Under the pieces are notes generated by a model, which saw nothing but the letters and a program-made list of their open reading frames with translations, did no database searches and was not told the DNA's origin. From the NCBI GenBank assembly GCA_022360315.1, contig JAKSDA010000477.1, positions 1 through 64,000 of the forward strand: a stretch of 64,000 nt of DNA. Direction: 5' to 3'. The translations under genes were made by a program, and so were the position numbers. The stretch is from Pseudomonadota bacterium. GTDB lineage: Bacteria > Myxococcota_A > Polyangia > Haliangiales > Haliangiaceae. Positions 26,760-35,711 of this stretch are shown here, one piece after another (the first letter of the stretch is position 1; the number at the start of each line of letters is the position of its first letter).

Positions 26760-27725
26760 ATGCTTGAAAACCTGCTGCTGCTTTTCGACAACCCGATCGG
26801 GCTTCTCAACCTGATCGTCGATGGCATCATGATCGGCGCGGTTTTTGCGCTGATCGCCTATGGCATGGCGCTCATCTGGGGCGTCATGAACATCATCAAT
26901 CTGTCTCAGGGCGAATTCGTCATCTTCGGCGGATTCATCGCGTATTACACGTCCAATCAATGGACTCTGCCCATCGGGCCGGCCGGCAATGCCTGGTACA
27001 CCATCGAGTGGAGCGGGATCAGCCCGTTGTGGGCGCTGATCATTGCTCCGATGGTGCTTTTTGCCGTCGGTCGCCTCTTCTATGCGCTGGTCATTTTTCG
27101 AATCATCGAGCGCGACATGTTTACCTCGATTCTGGCCACCTTCGGCATCAGCATCCTGCTCAGCCAGGCCATGAATGGCGTGTTTTCGGCAGAAGATATC
27201 ATCGCACAGCACGACTTCGACTCCTGGGTCGTGATCTCGTCGTCTTCCGGTGACCTGGTCGTCGAGCAGGTTCGGCTGATCGCCTTGATCTTCGCGTTGA
27301 TCGTCGGGGCATTGCTGGCCGTCTATTTGAAGCGCACGCGCAGTGGCCAGGCGATACGAGCGGTGGCTCAAAACGCCAGGGCGGCTCGCATCATGGGAAT
27401 CGATGCCGACCGGGTCTATGCGCGAACCTACGCCCTCAACGCTGCGATCTGCGGGGCTGCCGGAGTGCTGGTCGCGATGATTCTCACCATCCACGCCTTT
27501 GCTGGCCTCATCTACACTGTGCGGTCGTTCATGCTCGTCATCATCGCCGGACTCGGCAATGTCACCGGTGTCATCGTTGCCGGTCTGGGACTGGGGGCTG
27601 CCGAAAAGCTGGCCGAGTTCATTCTCGGCACGAGCTTTCAGGTCGCCTTTGTGACCGGGCTCTTGATCGCTGTCCTGCTGGTGAGAGCCATGCGGCTCCG
27701 CCGCGAACGCAAGGCGTTGTCATGA
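26760..27725 (+). CDS. livH: Branched-chain amino acid-type ABC permease LivH
   Basis: The 321-residue protein has about eight to nine membrane helices and the LivH signatures MIGAVFALIAYGMALIWGVM near the start and a GxGNxxGVIVAGLGLG stretch near the C-terminus. It forms the membrane channel with LivM. It lies 68 bases after the binding-protein gene and overlaps livM by four bases (ATGA). Confidence 0.9.
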   Translation: MLENLLLLFDNPIGLLNLIVDGIMIGAVFALIAYGMALIWGVMNIINLSQGEFVIFGGFIAYYTSNQWTLPIGPAGNAWYTIEWSGISPLWALIIAPMVLFAVGRLFYALVIFRIIERDMFTSILATFGISILLSQAMNGVFSAEDIIAQHDFDSWVVISSSSGDLVVEQVRLIALIFALIVGALLAVYLKRTRSGQAIRAVAQNARAARIMGIDADRVYARTYALNAAICGAAGVLVAMILTIHAFAGLIYTVRSFMLVIIAGLGNVTGVIVAGLGLGAAEKLAEFILGTSFQVAFVTGLLIAVLLVRAMRLRRERKALS

Positions 27726-28807
27726 CCGATGTGCCAATTCAAGAGTCGGCATTTTCGCGGCGTTTTCTTCAGATCGCGACGATCCTCGCCATTGTCAGTA
27801 TCCTGGCACCATTTCTGTTTCCGTGGATCGTCAAACAGCTGACCATCTTTTGGGTCATGGTCATCCTGTCCTACACGTGGGATACGTTGGGCGGTCAACT
27901 CGGGTACAACTCGTTTGGCAATATCGTATTTTTCGGCGTCGGTCTCTATGTTTCGGCGATCATCCAGATCGCGCCCCATACCGATATGGCCGCCTATACC
28001 GCGGCTGGCGAGGAGGGCGAGGCATTGGTGCTCACCATGGCGCAATACCTGGGTGGGCTTGCTCTCGGTTCGGTCGCCGCGGGTTTGATCGGCCTTGCCC
28101 TGGCCCTTGTTTTTGGTGCCATCATCTTGAGCCTGCGCGGCCACTATTTCGCTATCGGCACCCTGGCACTGGGCATTTTTGTGGCCCAGCTTTTTGCCAA
28201 CTGGGAATTGGTTGGCGCGGGATCGGGCCTCACGCTGCCCGATCCTCCGGGCAGCGGGCGAGAGAGCGACGAGGCCAAGTCGACGCTGTTTTATTTCCTG
28301 TGTTTTGGCCTGGCCGTGGCCACGATGGTTTTTCTGCGCTGGCTCTATTCGACGCGTTTTGGCCTCGCCATCAACGCCATCCGGGACGACGAGGACAAGG
28401 CCGAGGCCATGGGGCTCACGACCACGCGCTACAAGGTTCTGGCGTGGTCGATCAGCGGTTTCTTTTTGGGCATCTGCGGCGCGCTCTACGGCAACATCGT
28501 GCGCTATATCGACCCCGAGGATGTCGCTTTTGACGGTCCGGGCCTGGGGGTGTGGATGATCTTGATGACTGTACTCGGCGGCAAGGGAACCCTGTGGGGG
28601 CCGCTCATCGGGGCGGTCTTATTCCACGCGACAAAGGAGATACTGTGGACCTACTTGCTGGGCCTTCAGTATGTGGCGCTGGGAATTCTCGTGGTTGTCA
28701 TCGTTGTATTCTTTCCCGAGGGCATCATGGGCTGGGTGCGCGAGCGGTGGCCGCATCTATTCGGCGAGCGTGTCGATGCGAACACGGTGCGGGAGGCGTC
28801 GTCGTGA
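27722..28807 (+). CDS. livM: Branched-chain amino acid-type ABC permease LivM
   Basis: The 361-residue protein has around ten hydrophobic helices and the LivM hallmarks GQLGYNSFGN (signature of the first half) and the EAMGLTTTRYKVLAWSISG loop that contacts the ATPase. It overlaps livH at its start and livG at its stop (GTGA), so it is translationally coupled. A short acidic insert (AAGEEGEALV) lies between helices 3 and 4. Confidence 0.9.
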   Translation: MTDVPIQESAFSRRFLQIATILAIVSILAPFLFPWIVKQLTIFWVMVILSYTWDTLGGQLGYNSFGNIVFFGVGLYVSAIIQIAPHTDMAAYTAAGEEGEALVLTMAQYLGGLALGSVAAGLIGLALALVFGAIILSLRGHYFAIGTLALGIFVAQLFANWELVGAGSGLTLPDPPGSGRESDEAKSTLFYFLCFGLAVATMVFLRWLYSTRFGLAINAIRDDEDKAEAMGLTTTRYKVLAWSISGFFLGICGALYGNIVRYIDPEDVAFDGPGLGVWMILMTVLGGKGTLWGPLIGAVLFHATKEILWTYLLGLQYVALGILVVVIVVFFPEGIMGWVRERWPHLFGERVDANTVREASS

Positions 28808-29547
28808 CATCGCTTCTGCAGGTTCGCGACGCGTCCAAGAGCTTTGGCGGCGTTGTGGCCAACAAGGGCATTTCACTGGATGTCGCAAGCGGCGAGATCG
28901 TCGGCTTGATCGGGCCGAACGGGTCGGGCAAGACCACCTTGTTCAATTCGATCGCGGGCACGCATCCCATCGACGCGGGGAGCATACGTTTTGCCGGCGA
29001 GGAGATATCGAATCTCCGGGTTCCACAGATCGCTCGACGCGGATTGCTGCGGACATTCCAGCAGACCCGCATTTACGGTCGAATGACATGCATGCAAAAC
29101 ATGGCGATCAGCGCTCCCCATCGCGACGGGGGATTTGCAGCCATTTTCCGCCGTTTTGGCCCGGAGACCACAGAGCGGGCAGAGTCGCTTTTAGAATTTG
29201 TCGGTCTTTATCAAAAGCGCAAGCTGCGCGGCGGCGAGCTCTCGTTTGGGCAACAGAAACTGCTCGAGTTTGCGATGGCACTGATGAACCAGCCCAAGAT
29301 GCTTCTTCTCGATGAGCCGACTGCGGGCATCAATCCGACGTTGATCAACGGATTGCTCGACCGACTGCGCCGGGCGAACGAGGAGCTGGGCATCACTCTG
29401 TTGGTCATCGAGCACAATATGCGGGTGATGATGAACCTTGCCAGTCGTATCTATTGCCTCGCCCACGGCGAGCTTTTGGCCGAGGGGGCCCCTTCAGACA
29501 TCCAGAACGACCAGCGCGTCATCGACGCCTATCTGGGGGCGCATTGA
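28804..29547 (+). CDS. livG: ABC transporter ATP-binding protein LivG
   Basis: The 247-residue ATPase shows Walker A GPNGSGKTT, signature LSFGQQKLLEFA and Walker B MLLLDEPTAGINP, followed by the LivG-type C-terminal tail. The start GTG overlaps the livM stop by four bases; the open frame extends further upstream, but only as an overlap with livM. The ABC signature has F in place of the usual G of LSGGQ (LSFGQ), which is common in LivG. Confidence 0.9.
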   Translation: MTSLLQVRDASKSFGGVVANKGISLDVASGEIVGLIGPNGSGKTTLFNSIAGTHPIDAGSIRFAGEEISNLRVPQIARRGLLRTFQQTRIYGRMTCMQNMAISAPHRDGGFAAIFRRFGPETTERAESLLEFVGLYQKRKLRGGELSFGQQKLLEFAMALMNQPKMLLLDEPTAGINPTLINGLLDRLRRANEELGITLLVIEHNMRVMMNLASRIYCLAHGELLAEGAPSDIQNDQRVIDAYLGAH

Positions 29548-30410
29548 TGGCCGGGTCGGACAATGGTCGAGTTACCGGGTATGGCTCCGGGCAGGTCGAT
29601 ACCGTTCTCTCGGTCGATGACGTCGCGCGCGAAGCGGAAAAACTGGCCGAAACGCGGCCGGACAGAGCCGAACTGGAAGGCTTGGCCGGCGCCGAGTCGG
29701 TGGTCTCGATCGACGGTCTCGACGCCGGTTATGGCACCATGCGGATCCTGCACGCATTTGATCTGCGGGTTGCTGCTGGGCAGTCGCTTTGTCTCATCGG
29801 ACCAAACGGCGCCGGCAAGTCGACAGTCCTGCATTCGATCTACGGCTTCACCCGGATCTTTGCCGGATCGATCGCGGTCGCTGGCGAGGACGTGACCGCC
29901 CTGGGGCCCAACGACAAGCTCAAGGTGGCCGGCGTTGCCTACATTCTGCAAGACAACTCGGTTTTTCCCGACATGACGGTCGAGGAGAACCTGCTCATGG
30001 GCGGTTATCTCATGGACCGCCCATCGCAGGCAAAGGAGGCGGCCGAGCGGGTTTTCGACAAATACCACAGGCTCGCCGAGCGCCGCAAACAGCCCGCCCG
30101 CGTGCTCTCGGGTGGAGAACGGCGATTGCTGGAGATATCGCGCGCGCTCGTGATGAATCCGAGTGTACTACTGGTCGATGAGCCGTCGATCGGTCTCGAG
30201 CCGCGTTATATCGACATGGTATTCGAGATCCTCGGCGAGCTCCAGAAGGGGGAGGGCAAGACCATCATCCTGGTCGAGCAGAACGCCAAGAAGGGCCTGG
30301 AATTCGCCGATCTCGGCTATGTATTGGTGTCGGGTCAGCTGGCCAAAGCTGGCCAGGGCGACGATCTGTTGCGCGACCCCGACGTCGGCCGACTATTCCT
30401 CGGCGGTTAG
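29547..30410 (+). CDS. livF: ABC transporter ATP-binding protein LivF with N-terminal extension
   Basis: The core carries Walker A GPNGAGKST, signature LSGGERRLLEIS and Walker B VLLVDEPSIGLEP. LivF is normally about 235 residues. Here the ATG at 29547, which shares one base with the livG stop (TGATG), gives 287 residues with about 50 extra at the N-terminus. The extension is hydrophilic (SVDDVAREAEKLAE, DRAELEGLAGAE) and probably helical. It might be a regulatory tail; a later start is possible, although the overlap with livG supports this one. Confidence 0.88.
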   Translation: MAGSDNGRVTGYGSGQVDTVLSVDDVAREAEKLAETRPDRAELEGLAGAESVVSIDGLDAGYGTMRILHAFDLRVAAGQSLCLIGPNGAGKSTVLHSIYGFTRIFAGSIAVAGEDVTALGPNDKLKVAGVAYILQDNSVFPDMTVEENLLMGGYLMDRPSQAKEAAERVFDKYHRLAERRKQPARVLSGGERRLLEISRALVMNPSVLLVDEPSIGLEPRYIDMVFEILGELQKGEGKTIILVEQNAKKGLEFADLGYVLVSGQLAKAGQGDDLLRDPDVGRLFLGG

Positions 30411-30615
30411 GCTGATCCACTGGCCTGGACTCCCACAGATCTGCAATCGGCTAACGTTCTGGCTGATACACGGATCGGCTGGATCCGCAGCTCTCGACCT
30501 GCGCTAAGCTAAACCGCGTTAGGCATCCCGCTTACCCAGGTAACGAAGTTCCACACTGCTAGATGGAGAGCGGCCGGGTCCTGTGCCATGAGTTCCGCAA
30601 GGATCTCGAGCCAGG

Positions 30616-31662
30616 CTAGGAGCCCTGATACACGTGCAGTGAGCCGTCTCGGGCCACGGCAAAGCCGCCTCCGGTGCACAGGGCCGCGGGCGGGTAGACC
30701 TCGTTCATCGACGCGTCGAGCCGGTCGGTCTGCCAGGTCTTGCCTCCATCGTTGCTGTGCAAAACTACCCAGCCCTTGGCCACTTGGCTTGCCGAGCCGG
30801 GTACAGGCGTGGCCAGGATGCGTACCGTGTTGCCGGTGACGTGTGCGTGGACAGGCACTCCTCGAGCCGGAATCTCGGCCGACCAGTGCACTCGGTACGG
30901 CACGCCACCGGATGCTCGGTTGGCGACCAGCTGGCCGAGGACAAGGCCATCGCCGCGCCGGCCGACCAGCCACGGCGACGACGCCGCCGAATCGCCCGAG
31001 GCCACTGCGATGACCTGGTGATCGGCGAGGTCGCGATTCCACGACTCGCTTCCAGCCGGCCGCACGAGCAGGGTATCGCCAAATTGCAGCAAGCCAGTGC
31101 CGGTCCAGCCGAATCGACTGCGCAACCCGGGCCTATGTGGTGTCTTGTCCTCGCGCCACGATGTACCCCGGTCGGTCGAGGACAATAAGGTACCGATACC
31201 GTGGGCCCAAAGACCTGCTGGACCGGCGACCAGAGCAGAAAAACTGGTGGCGGGGATGGTGCCTCGCTGCGTCCACGTGACACCTGCGTCGGCCGAATGC
31301 AAGAGGCGGTAATCCTTCCACGCCGCACTGATCACCGCCCACACCTGGCCCGCAGAGGCGCGGTGGTGAGCGAGTGCGATGACCTGACCCCGGCCGGTGT
31401 AGACCCGTCGCGCCCCGTTTTTGCCAGTCCACCGGTAGATGGCTCCCTCATGAGCCGAAATATTGTATCCATACCCCGGCGCATGCGAACCGCCGATGAT
31501 CGCAGTCGCTTTATCGAGTGCAAGCACCGCCCTGGCCTCGAAGTAGGACCCGGTCAACGGTACGTTTACCCAGCGATTTGACGTCATTTTGGCCTGTTTC
31601 GCAACTTGGCAGGACAATAGCGCCAGGACGACGATAAACCAACAACCAGCAACGCGCCTCAT
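30616..31662 (-). CDS. BNR-repeat beta-propeller lipoprotein
   Basis: The 348-residue product has a signal peptide with a lipobox-like ALLSC and several BNR/Asp-box repeats (SADAGVTW, STDRGTSW, SNDGGKTW), so it folds as a sialidase-type beta-propeller. Such domains bind glycans or proteins, and the catalytic Arg triad of a true sialidase is not evident. It is the last gene of the kinase operon and its ATG overlaps the DUF4157 gene stop by four bases, which suggests linked function. Downstream, 30411-30615 holds no gene. Confidence 0.8.
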   Translation of the reverse strand: MRRVAGCWFIVVLALLSCQVAKQAKMTSNRWVNVPLTGSYFEARAVLALDKATAIIGGSHAPGYGYNISAHEGAIYRWTGKNGARRVYTGRGQVIALAHHRASAGQVWAVISAAWKDYRLLHSADAGVTWTQRGTIPATSFSALVAGPAGLWAHGIGTLLSSTDRGTSWREDKTPHRPGLRSRFGWTGTGLLQFGDTLLVRPAGSESWNRDLADHQVIAVASGDSAASSPWLVGRRGDGLVLGQLVANRASGGVPYRVHWSAEIPARGVPVHAHVTGNTVRILATPVPGSASQVAKGWVVLHSNDGGKTWQTDRLDASMNEVYPPAALCTGGGFAVARDGSLHVYQGS

Positions 31663-33176
31663 GGCATGTGGACTCGAGGATCGGTAAAGAAGCGGTACAA
31701 GTTGTCGAGGAACGAATCGGCACTGTCTTCGATGGCGTCACCGTAGCCCCCGATGATGTCTGGCACCACGACACCAACCTGGCGCAGTCCGTCGATCGTG
31801 AACAGATCGCCGAGATCGGGAGTCGTGGCGATCTGGATATGATCAGACATCGGCAAATAGCGCAGGCCGGCGTCGAGATAGGCGTTGGGGTGGCTGTCGT
31901 AGCAAAAGCGTTGGAATGCGTCGTGGTCTCGTTCGAGTTCTGCAAACGCAGGCGGATCGCGGAGCAGGCGGTTTTCGATGGCCAGCTGCAACAACAGACG
32001 AGCGCGTACCAGCCAGTGTTTGCCCTGGCCACTCAACTTGGGAAACAGAACCTGGGTAAAGCGGTTGGCGTATTTCTCACCGTAGTCGAGATAATACGGC
32101 GGCGCTGCGCGGTCGCCATTGCGGCGGACAAAGTCGTCGTGACGCGCTCGATAATAGGTGGTGTAACCGACATAGGCGGGCAGCGGCTGCGGCAACTCGG
32201 TGGCGATGTCCTGGTCCTCGACCGCTTCCGAATAGGCGTCGATGCGCCGGCGCATACCCGGCGTATGCCGCGAAACCCGGTCCATCTCGGCGTTCCAGTA
32301 GTAATAGCCGTTGGCCTCGTAGTCCGACCGGCCCATGGAAGATGCGGCACGCCGTCGCTGGTCGGTTTCGGGATCGGACGCCACCACCGCGTCGATGCGC
32401 TGGACCGGCGCTGCACTGCCGGCCGACGTACCGGCCATCTGATCGGTCCCGGCACTGTCGCCGGCCAAAATGGCCTCGGCCGATTCGCCCCGGACCACGG
32501 CATCGGCCACGGCATCGGCCTGCTCTTCGTAGACGTCGCCCGATGAGCCCACCCCGCCTGTGAGCTGGACGCCGTGCTGCTGCTGGACGACGTGAGCCGC
32601 TTCATGCGCTGCTGTATGCACGTCCGGCGCGGTCTGAAATGCCAGCTGGTTGCCGGTGGCATAGGCTCGCGCTCCGATCAAACTGGCCGAGTGTCCGGCT
32701 TCACCACCGATGTGGGCGCTCACTCCGTCCAGATTCGATGCGTAGGCGCCAAATGAACGGGCGATGCGATCGCCGTGCGGCAGGCTCGACCCGCTGCCAC
32801 TCACCCCCTGGGCGGCAATGGCGCGGACCCGATCCGGGTCGTTTTCCACCGGCATTTGCCGATCATCGGCCGACGATCGGCGCTGCACATCCGTGACAGC
32901 GGTCGACGGCTGTCCGGGCGGATTCGCCCCCGATGCCGGCCCGGAGTATATGTCGGGCCGAAATACTGTGTTGGTCCAATCTTCGGCCGGATGGCCAGCG
33001 GTCGATGCCGGTGCCGGACTGCGCTGGACAGCCGGGGCCGATGGCGGCGCAGAGGCCGCCACGGCCATGGTCAGCGTGCGCTTGCCGGGATGCCCGCTCT
33101 TCTGCGTTTCTCCGGACGTCGGATCCGAGCCGGCCCGCGCTGGTCGAGAACTGGGTTTGTTGCCATTTCGCTTCAT
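31659..33176 (-). CDS. DUF4157 zincin-like protein
   Basis: The 505-residue product starts with a long Ser/Pro/Ala-rich, probably unstructured region. The DUF4157 domain (about residues 150-235) includes IARSFGAYASNLDGVSAHIG and the HExxH core HEAAHVVQQQHG, followed by EEQADAVADAVV. DUF4157 proteins often accompany extracellular contractile injection systems as cargo. The C-terminal 230 residues are unrecognised, rich in Tyr, Arg and Asp, and may be an effector domain. There is no signal peptide. The ATG at 33176 overlaps the TPR gene stop (TGATG) and has AGGTGA upstream. It is the third gene of the operon. Protease activity is unproven. Confidence 0.8.
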   Translation of the reverse strand: MKRNGNKPSSRPARAGSDPTSGETQKSGHPGKRTLTMAVAASAPPSAPAVQRSPAPASTAGHPAEDWTNTVFRPDIYSGPASGANPPGQPSTAVTDVQRRSSADDRQMPVENDPDRVRAIAAQGVSGSGSSLPHGDRIARSFGAYASNLDGVSAHIGGEAGHSASLIGARAYATGNQLAFQTAPDVHTAAHEAAHVVQQQHGVQLTGGVGSSGDVYEEQADAVADAVVRGESAEAILAGDSAGTDQMAGTSAGSAAPVQRIDAVVASDPETDQRRRAASSMGRSDYEANGYYYWNAEMDRVSRHTPGMRRRIDAYSEAVEDQDIATELPQPLPAYVGYTTYYRARHDDFVRRNGDRAAPPYYLDYGEKYANRFTQVLFPKLSGQGKHWLVRARLLLQLAIENRLLRDPPAFAELERDHDAFQRFCYDSHPNAYLDAGLRYLPMSDHIQIATTPDLGDLFTIDGLRQVGVVVPDIIGGYGDAIEDSADSFLDNLYRFFTDPRVHMP

Positions 33177-33541
33177 CAGGTCACCTGCCATGAGTTGCGC
33201 AGAAACACATTGTTCATGGACCAAAACGAGGTGTTTCCGTCGCGAGGCCAACCGCCGAGCCAGCCGGACAGATCGACTGATTGGCCGATATTGTAAAGGA
33301 GCTGGGGATGGGGAATGAGGTCGTAGGCAGCGCGGTATTTTTCGATCGCCCCGCTGTAGTCGCCGTTTTTCTGCAGGGCGCGGCCCTCTTCAACATATCG
33401 ACTGGCCCTGGCGCGAAGCTCCTGGGACGGGGACTCTTGGCCGCGCGCCAGCCCAGGCCAGGCCACGCCGAGCCCGAGCGCGGCCAGGACGATGGCAAGG
33501 GCACAGGCTCTACTGAAAGGGATTGGGCGAGTCGTCTTCAT
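33176..33541 (-). CDS. Short secreted TPR-like protein with chimeric C-terminus
   Basis: The 121-residue product has a signal peptide (to about residue 33) and one TPR-like helix pair (ALQKNGDYSGAIEKYRAAYDLIPHPQLLYNIGQ), as in many larger myxobacterial TPR proteins. After the IGQ the sequence breaks off into GWLGGWPRDGNTSFW, which overlaps the repeat shared with the window's left end. It looks like a longer TPR gene cut short by a joined foreign segment. The ATG at 33541 lies 32 bases inside the kinase gene, and the stop overlaps the DUF4157 start, so translation is coupled on both sides. Confidence 0.65.
   Translation of the reverse strand: MKTTRPIPFSRACALAIVLAALGLGVAWPGLARGQESPSQELRARASRYVEEGRALQKNGDYSGAIEKYRAAYDLIPHPQLLYNIGQSVDLSGWLGGWPRDGNTSFWSMNNVFLRNSWQVT
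33200..33257. repeat. Stem-loop repeat, copy B
   Basis: CAGAAACAC (33200-33208) and GTGTTTCCG (33231-33239) form a stem with one mismatch, followed by the tail TCGCGAGGCCAACCGCCG. It matches 150-206 at roughly 80 percent. On the minus strand it lies inside the 3' end of the short TPR gene and gives the residues WPRDGNTSFWSMNNVF, so it may be a coding remnant shared by the two places. Confidence 0.55.
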
Positions 33542-35552
33542 CAACTGGCTTGCGCGCTGGCTTTTTGGGAGCAGACTTCACGGCGGCGCGTTTCTGTGAC
33601 CTTCTCGGCTTTTTGCCCGCTTTGCGCTGTTTGGAGCTGGAGTGCGCTGCACGGCGCACCTTGCCTTGCGGCTCTCGCTTCAGTTCGACCCGTTTGACGC
33701 CGGTGCGATCGCTCGGGATAGACACCAGCTGGTCGCGGTATCCGGCTTTTTTGAGCCGGACGATCAGCTCGCCGCGCACTGCCGGGACAGTGAGTTCGTG
33801 GGGCGTCTTGCCGAGGCGCACGCCGTCGGAATGGCGAAAGATCTCGGCATCCGGTGGCACTGACTCGATGCGCAAGATGACCTCGCCGACCGCGGACGGT
33901 CTCGCCGGAGCCTGAAAACCGACCCCAGACAGGGCCCCGGTCGAGGCGATCGCGGTCGGCGCCGCGCTGGTCGGCACTGGCTCGGGGTCGGGCCGGGTCG
34001 GTTGGTTGCCCGAGGTCGAATGCACCGGAGTGGCTCCGGTTGCGGCCACGCTCGTGCCGGGCGAAAACGGGCCGACCTGGAGGACAAAAAGGGTCGATAC
34101 AGCACTGGCCAGACAGACGATTCCGCCGGCCAGAAACAAACCGGCGCGGCGACCTGGCGACCCGGCCGGAACTGGCCGGCGCGGCAGCTCGGCGGCAGCC
34201 GATGCCAGGGTAGTCCTGATATGGCCGCGTCGCCCCGCTTGCCAGTTGCCCTCGTGTCCGGGCAACTCGACGACTCGCAGCGCGCCCCCGGCAACAGCGG
34301 CACCACCATTGGGTGGCACGGCCGGAGACAGGGCGCGCGGAAGAGCGGCACGGCCTGGCAGCACGGCCGGAGAGAACGCGCGTGGCGCAGTATCGCCGTC
34401 GTCCGAGGGCGTGGCCGAAGAGAGCGCGCGCGGAGCCGTGGCAACTTCTGGCCTGGTCTCCGGAGGTCGTGGCGTCACACCGGTCGGAGCGTCCGGCGCA
34501 GCAGACCGGGCCCGCTCCTTCTGCCAGTGGCTATCGGACTTGATCCGGGTGCGCTCGTCGTCGTCGGCCAGCTGGGTCGCGCGGGCGGGTTGATCGGCCG
34601 ATCGAGCCGCCCAGCGCCCGGCCGCTCCGCCTGGTGCGAACTCCGTCTGGTGTTCCGGGCCGGGACGTATGACTATCGACTCGGGCAGACCGAGATGGGT
34701 TCTGGCCACTGCGTTTTCGAGTGCATCGTTGAGCTGGGCGGCGTCGGCAAAGCGATCGTCTGGGTTTTTTTCGAGTAGCTTGAGAATGATCGCCTCGAAT
34801 GCGGGCGGGATCGACGGCTCGATGTCGCGTGGACGGGGCGGCGGCGTATGGATATGCGCGGCCAGCATCTCGCCGTAGCCGTTGCTCAAAAACGGCGTAC
34901 GGCCGCACATCATGCGAAATAGAATGCAGCCGAGCGAATAGAGATCCGCCCGGTGGTCGACAGGAGCATTGCCCTTGCACTGTTCCGGCGACATGTACGG
35001 CGGTGTGCCGATCACCGTACCGGTTCGGGTGTTGTTCATGGAACCGCGTTCGTCGGAGATCAGCTTGGCGACGCCGAAATCCAGGATCTTGACCCGCTCG
35101 ATCGGCTCGACACCCACGGCGCGAACCAGAAAGAGATTGTCGGGTTTGAGATCGCGGTGAATGACTCCGCAGCTGTGAGCGGCAATCAGGGCCTGGGTCA
35201 CTTGTCGCACAATGTGCAGAGATAGACCCAATGGCAAGTGGCCGACCCGGCGCAGCCGTTGATGCAGATCCTCGCCCCGCAAATATTCCATCACGATATA
35301 GGCATAGCCGTCATCATCGGCGCCCAGCTCGAAGAGCTCGACAATCCCGGGATGACGGATCTGGCTGATCGCGCGGGCCTCGTTAAAAAAACGAGCCCGG
35401 ATGTCCTCATCATGAAAATACTGAGGGTGCAGCACTTTGATCGCTGCCCGCTGCCCGATCTCGCCCTGCTCGGCCAAAAACACCGTGCCCATACCACCAT
35501 CGCCGATCTTTTCGATGATGCGGTACTGGTTGCCGAGAACTGCGCCGATCAT
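33510..35552 (-). CDS. Transmembrane Ser/Thr protein kinase with PEGA domain
   Basis: The 680-residue protein has a full kinase domain (about residues 10-275): GDGGMGTVF, AIKVL, HRDLKPDN, DFGVAKL and GTPPYMSPEQ. A long low-complexity linker leads to one transmembrane helix near residue 472. A PEGA domain (about 554-620; VPPDAEIFRH, KTPHELTV) lies outside the membrane, and the last 60 residues are Lys/Arg-rich. The kinase should be active and may sense the cell surface through PEGA. It heads the four-gene operon to the BNR gene and could control the DUF4157 product by phosphorylation (inference). Confidence 0.92.
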   Translation of the reverse strand: MIGAVLGNQYRIIEKIGDGGMGTVFLAEQGEIGQRAAIKVLHPQYFHDEDIRARFFNEARAISQIRHPGIVELFELGADDDGYAYIVMEYLRGEDLHQRLRRVGHLPLGLSLHIVRQVTQALIAAHSCGVIHRDLKPDNLFLVRAVGVEPIERVKILDFGVAKLISDERGSMNNTRTGTVIGTPPYMSPEQCKGNAPVDHRADLYSLGCILFRMMCGRTPFLSNGYGEMLAAHIHTPPPRPRDIEPSIPPAFEAIILKLLEKNPDDRFADAAQLNDALENAVARTHLGLPESIVIRPGPEHQTEFAPGGAAGRWAARSADQPARATQLADDDERTRIKSDSHWQKERARSAAPDAPTGVTPRPPETRPEVATAPRALSSATPSDDGDTAPRAFSPAVLPGRAALPRALSPAVPPNGGAAVAGGALRVVELPGHEGNWQAGRRGHIRTTLASAAAELPRRPVPAGSPGRRAGLFLAGGIVCLASAVSTLFVLQVGPFSPGTSVAATGATPVHSTSGNQPTRPDPEPVPTSAAPTAIASTGALSGVGFQAPARPSAVGEVILRIESVPPDAEIFRHSDGVRLGKTPHELTVPAVRGELIVRLKKAGYRDQLVSIPSDRTGVKRVELKREPQGKVRRAAHSSSKQRKAGKKPRRSQKRAAVKSAPKKPARKPVDEDDSPNPFQ

Positions 35553-35663
35553 AATCCAACTCTAGGTTAGCAAAATACCTACATTCATACACAAAAGGAT
35601 GGATGAGCCCAGCGCAATGCACAGAGCTGGCCAGCATTATTCACTGTGTAGCAGATTGGTCCG

Positions 35664-35711
35664 ACAAGTACATCTCCATTCACATGGACAAGTACATCTC
35701 GATTCACATGT
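35664..35711. repeat. 24-bp tandem duplication after the FbpC-like gene
   Basis: ACAAGTACATCTCCATTCAC + ATGG is followed directly by a second unit that differs at two positions. The second unit touches the stop codon of the ATPase gene. It may be a short replication-slippage product or part of a transcript end. The 158 bases between the kinase start and this gene hold no other feature that I can name. Confidence 0.7.
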
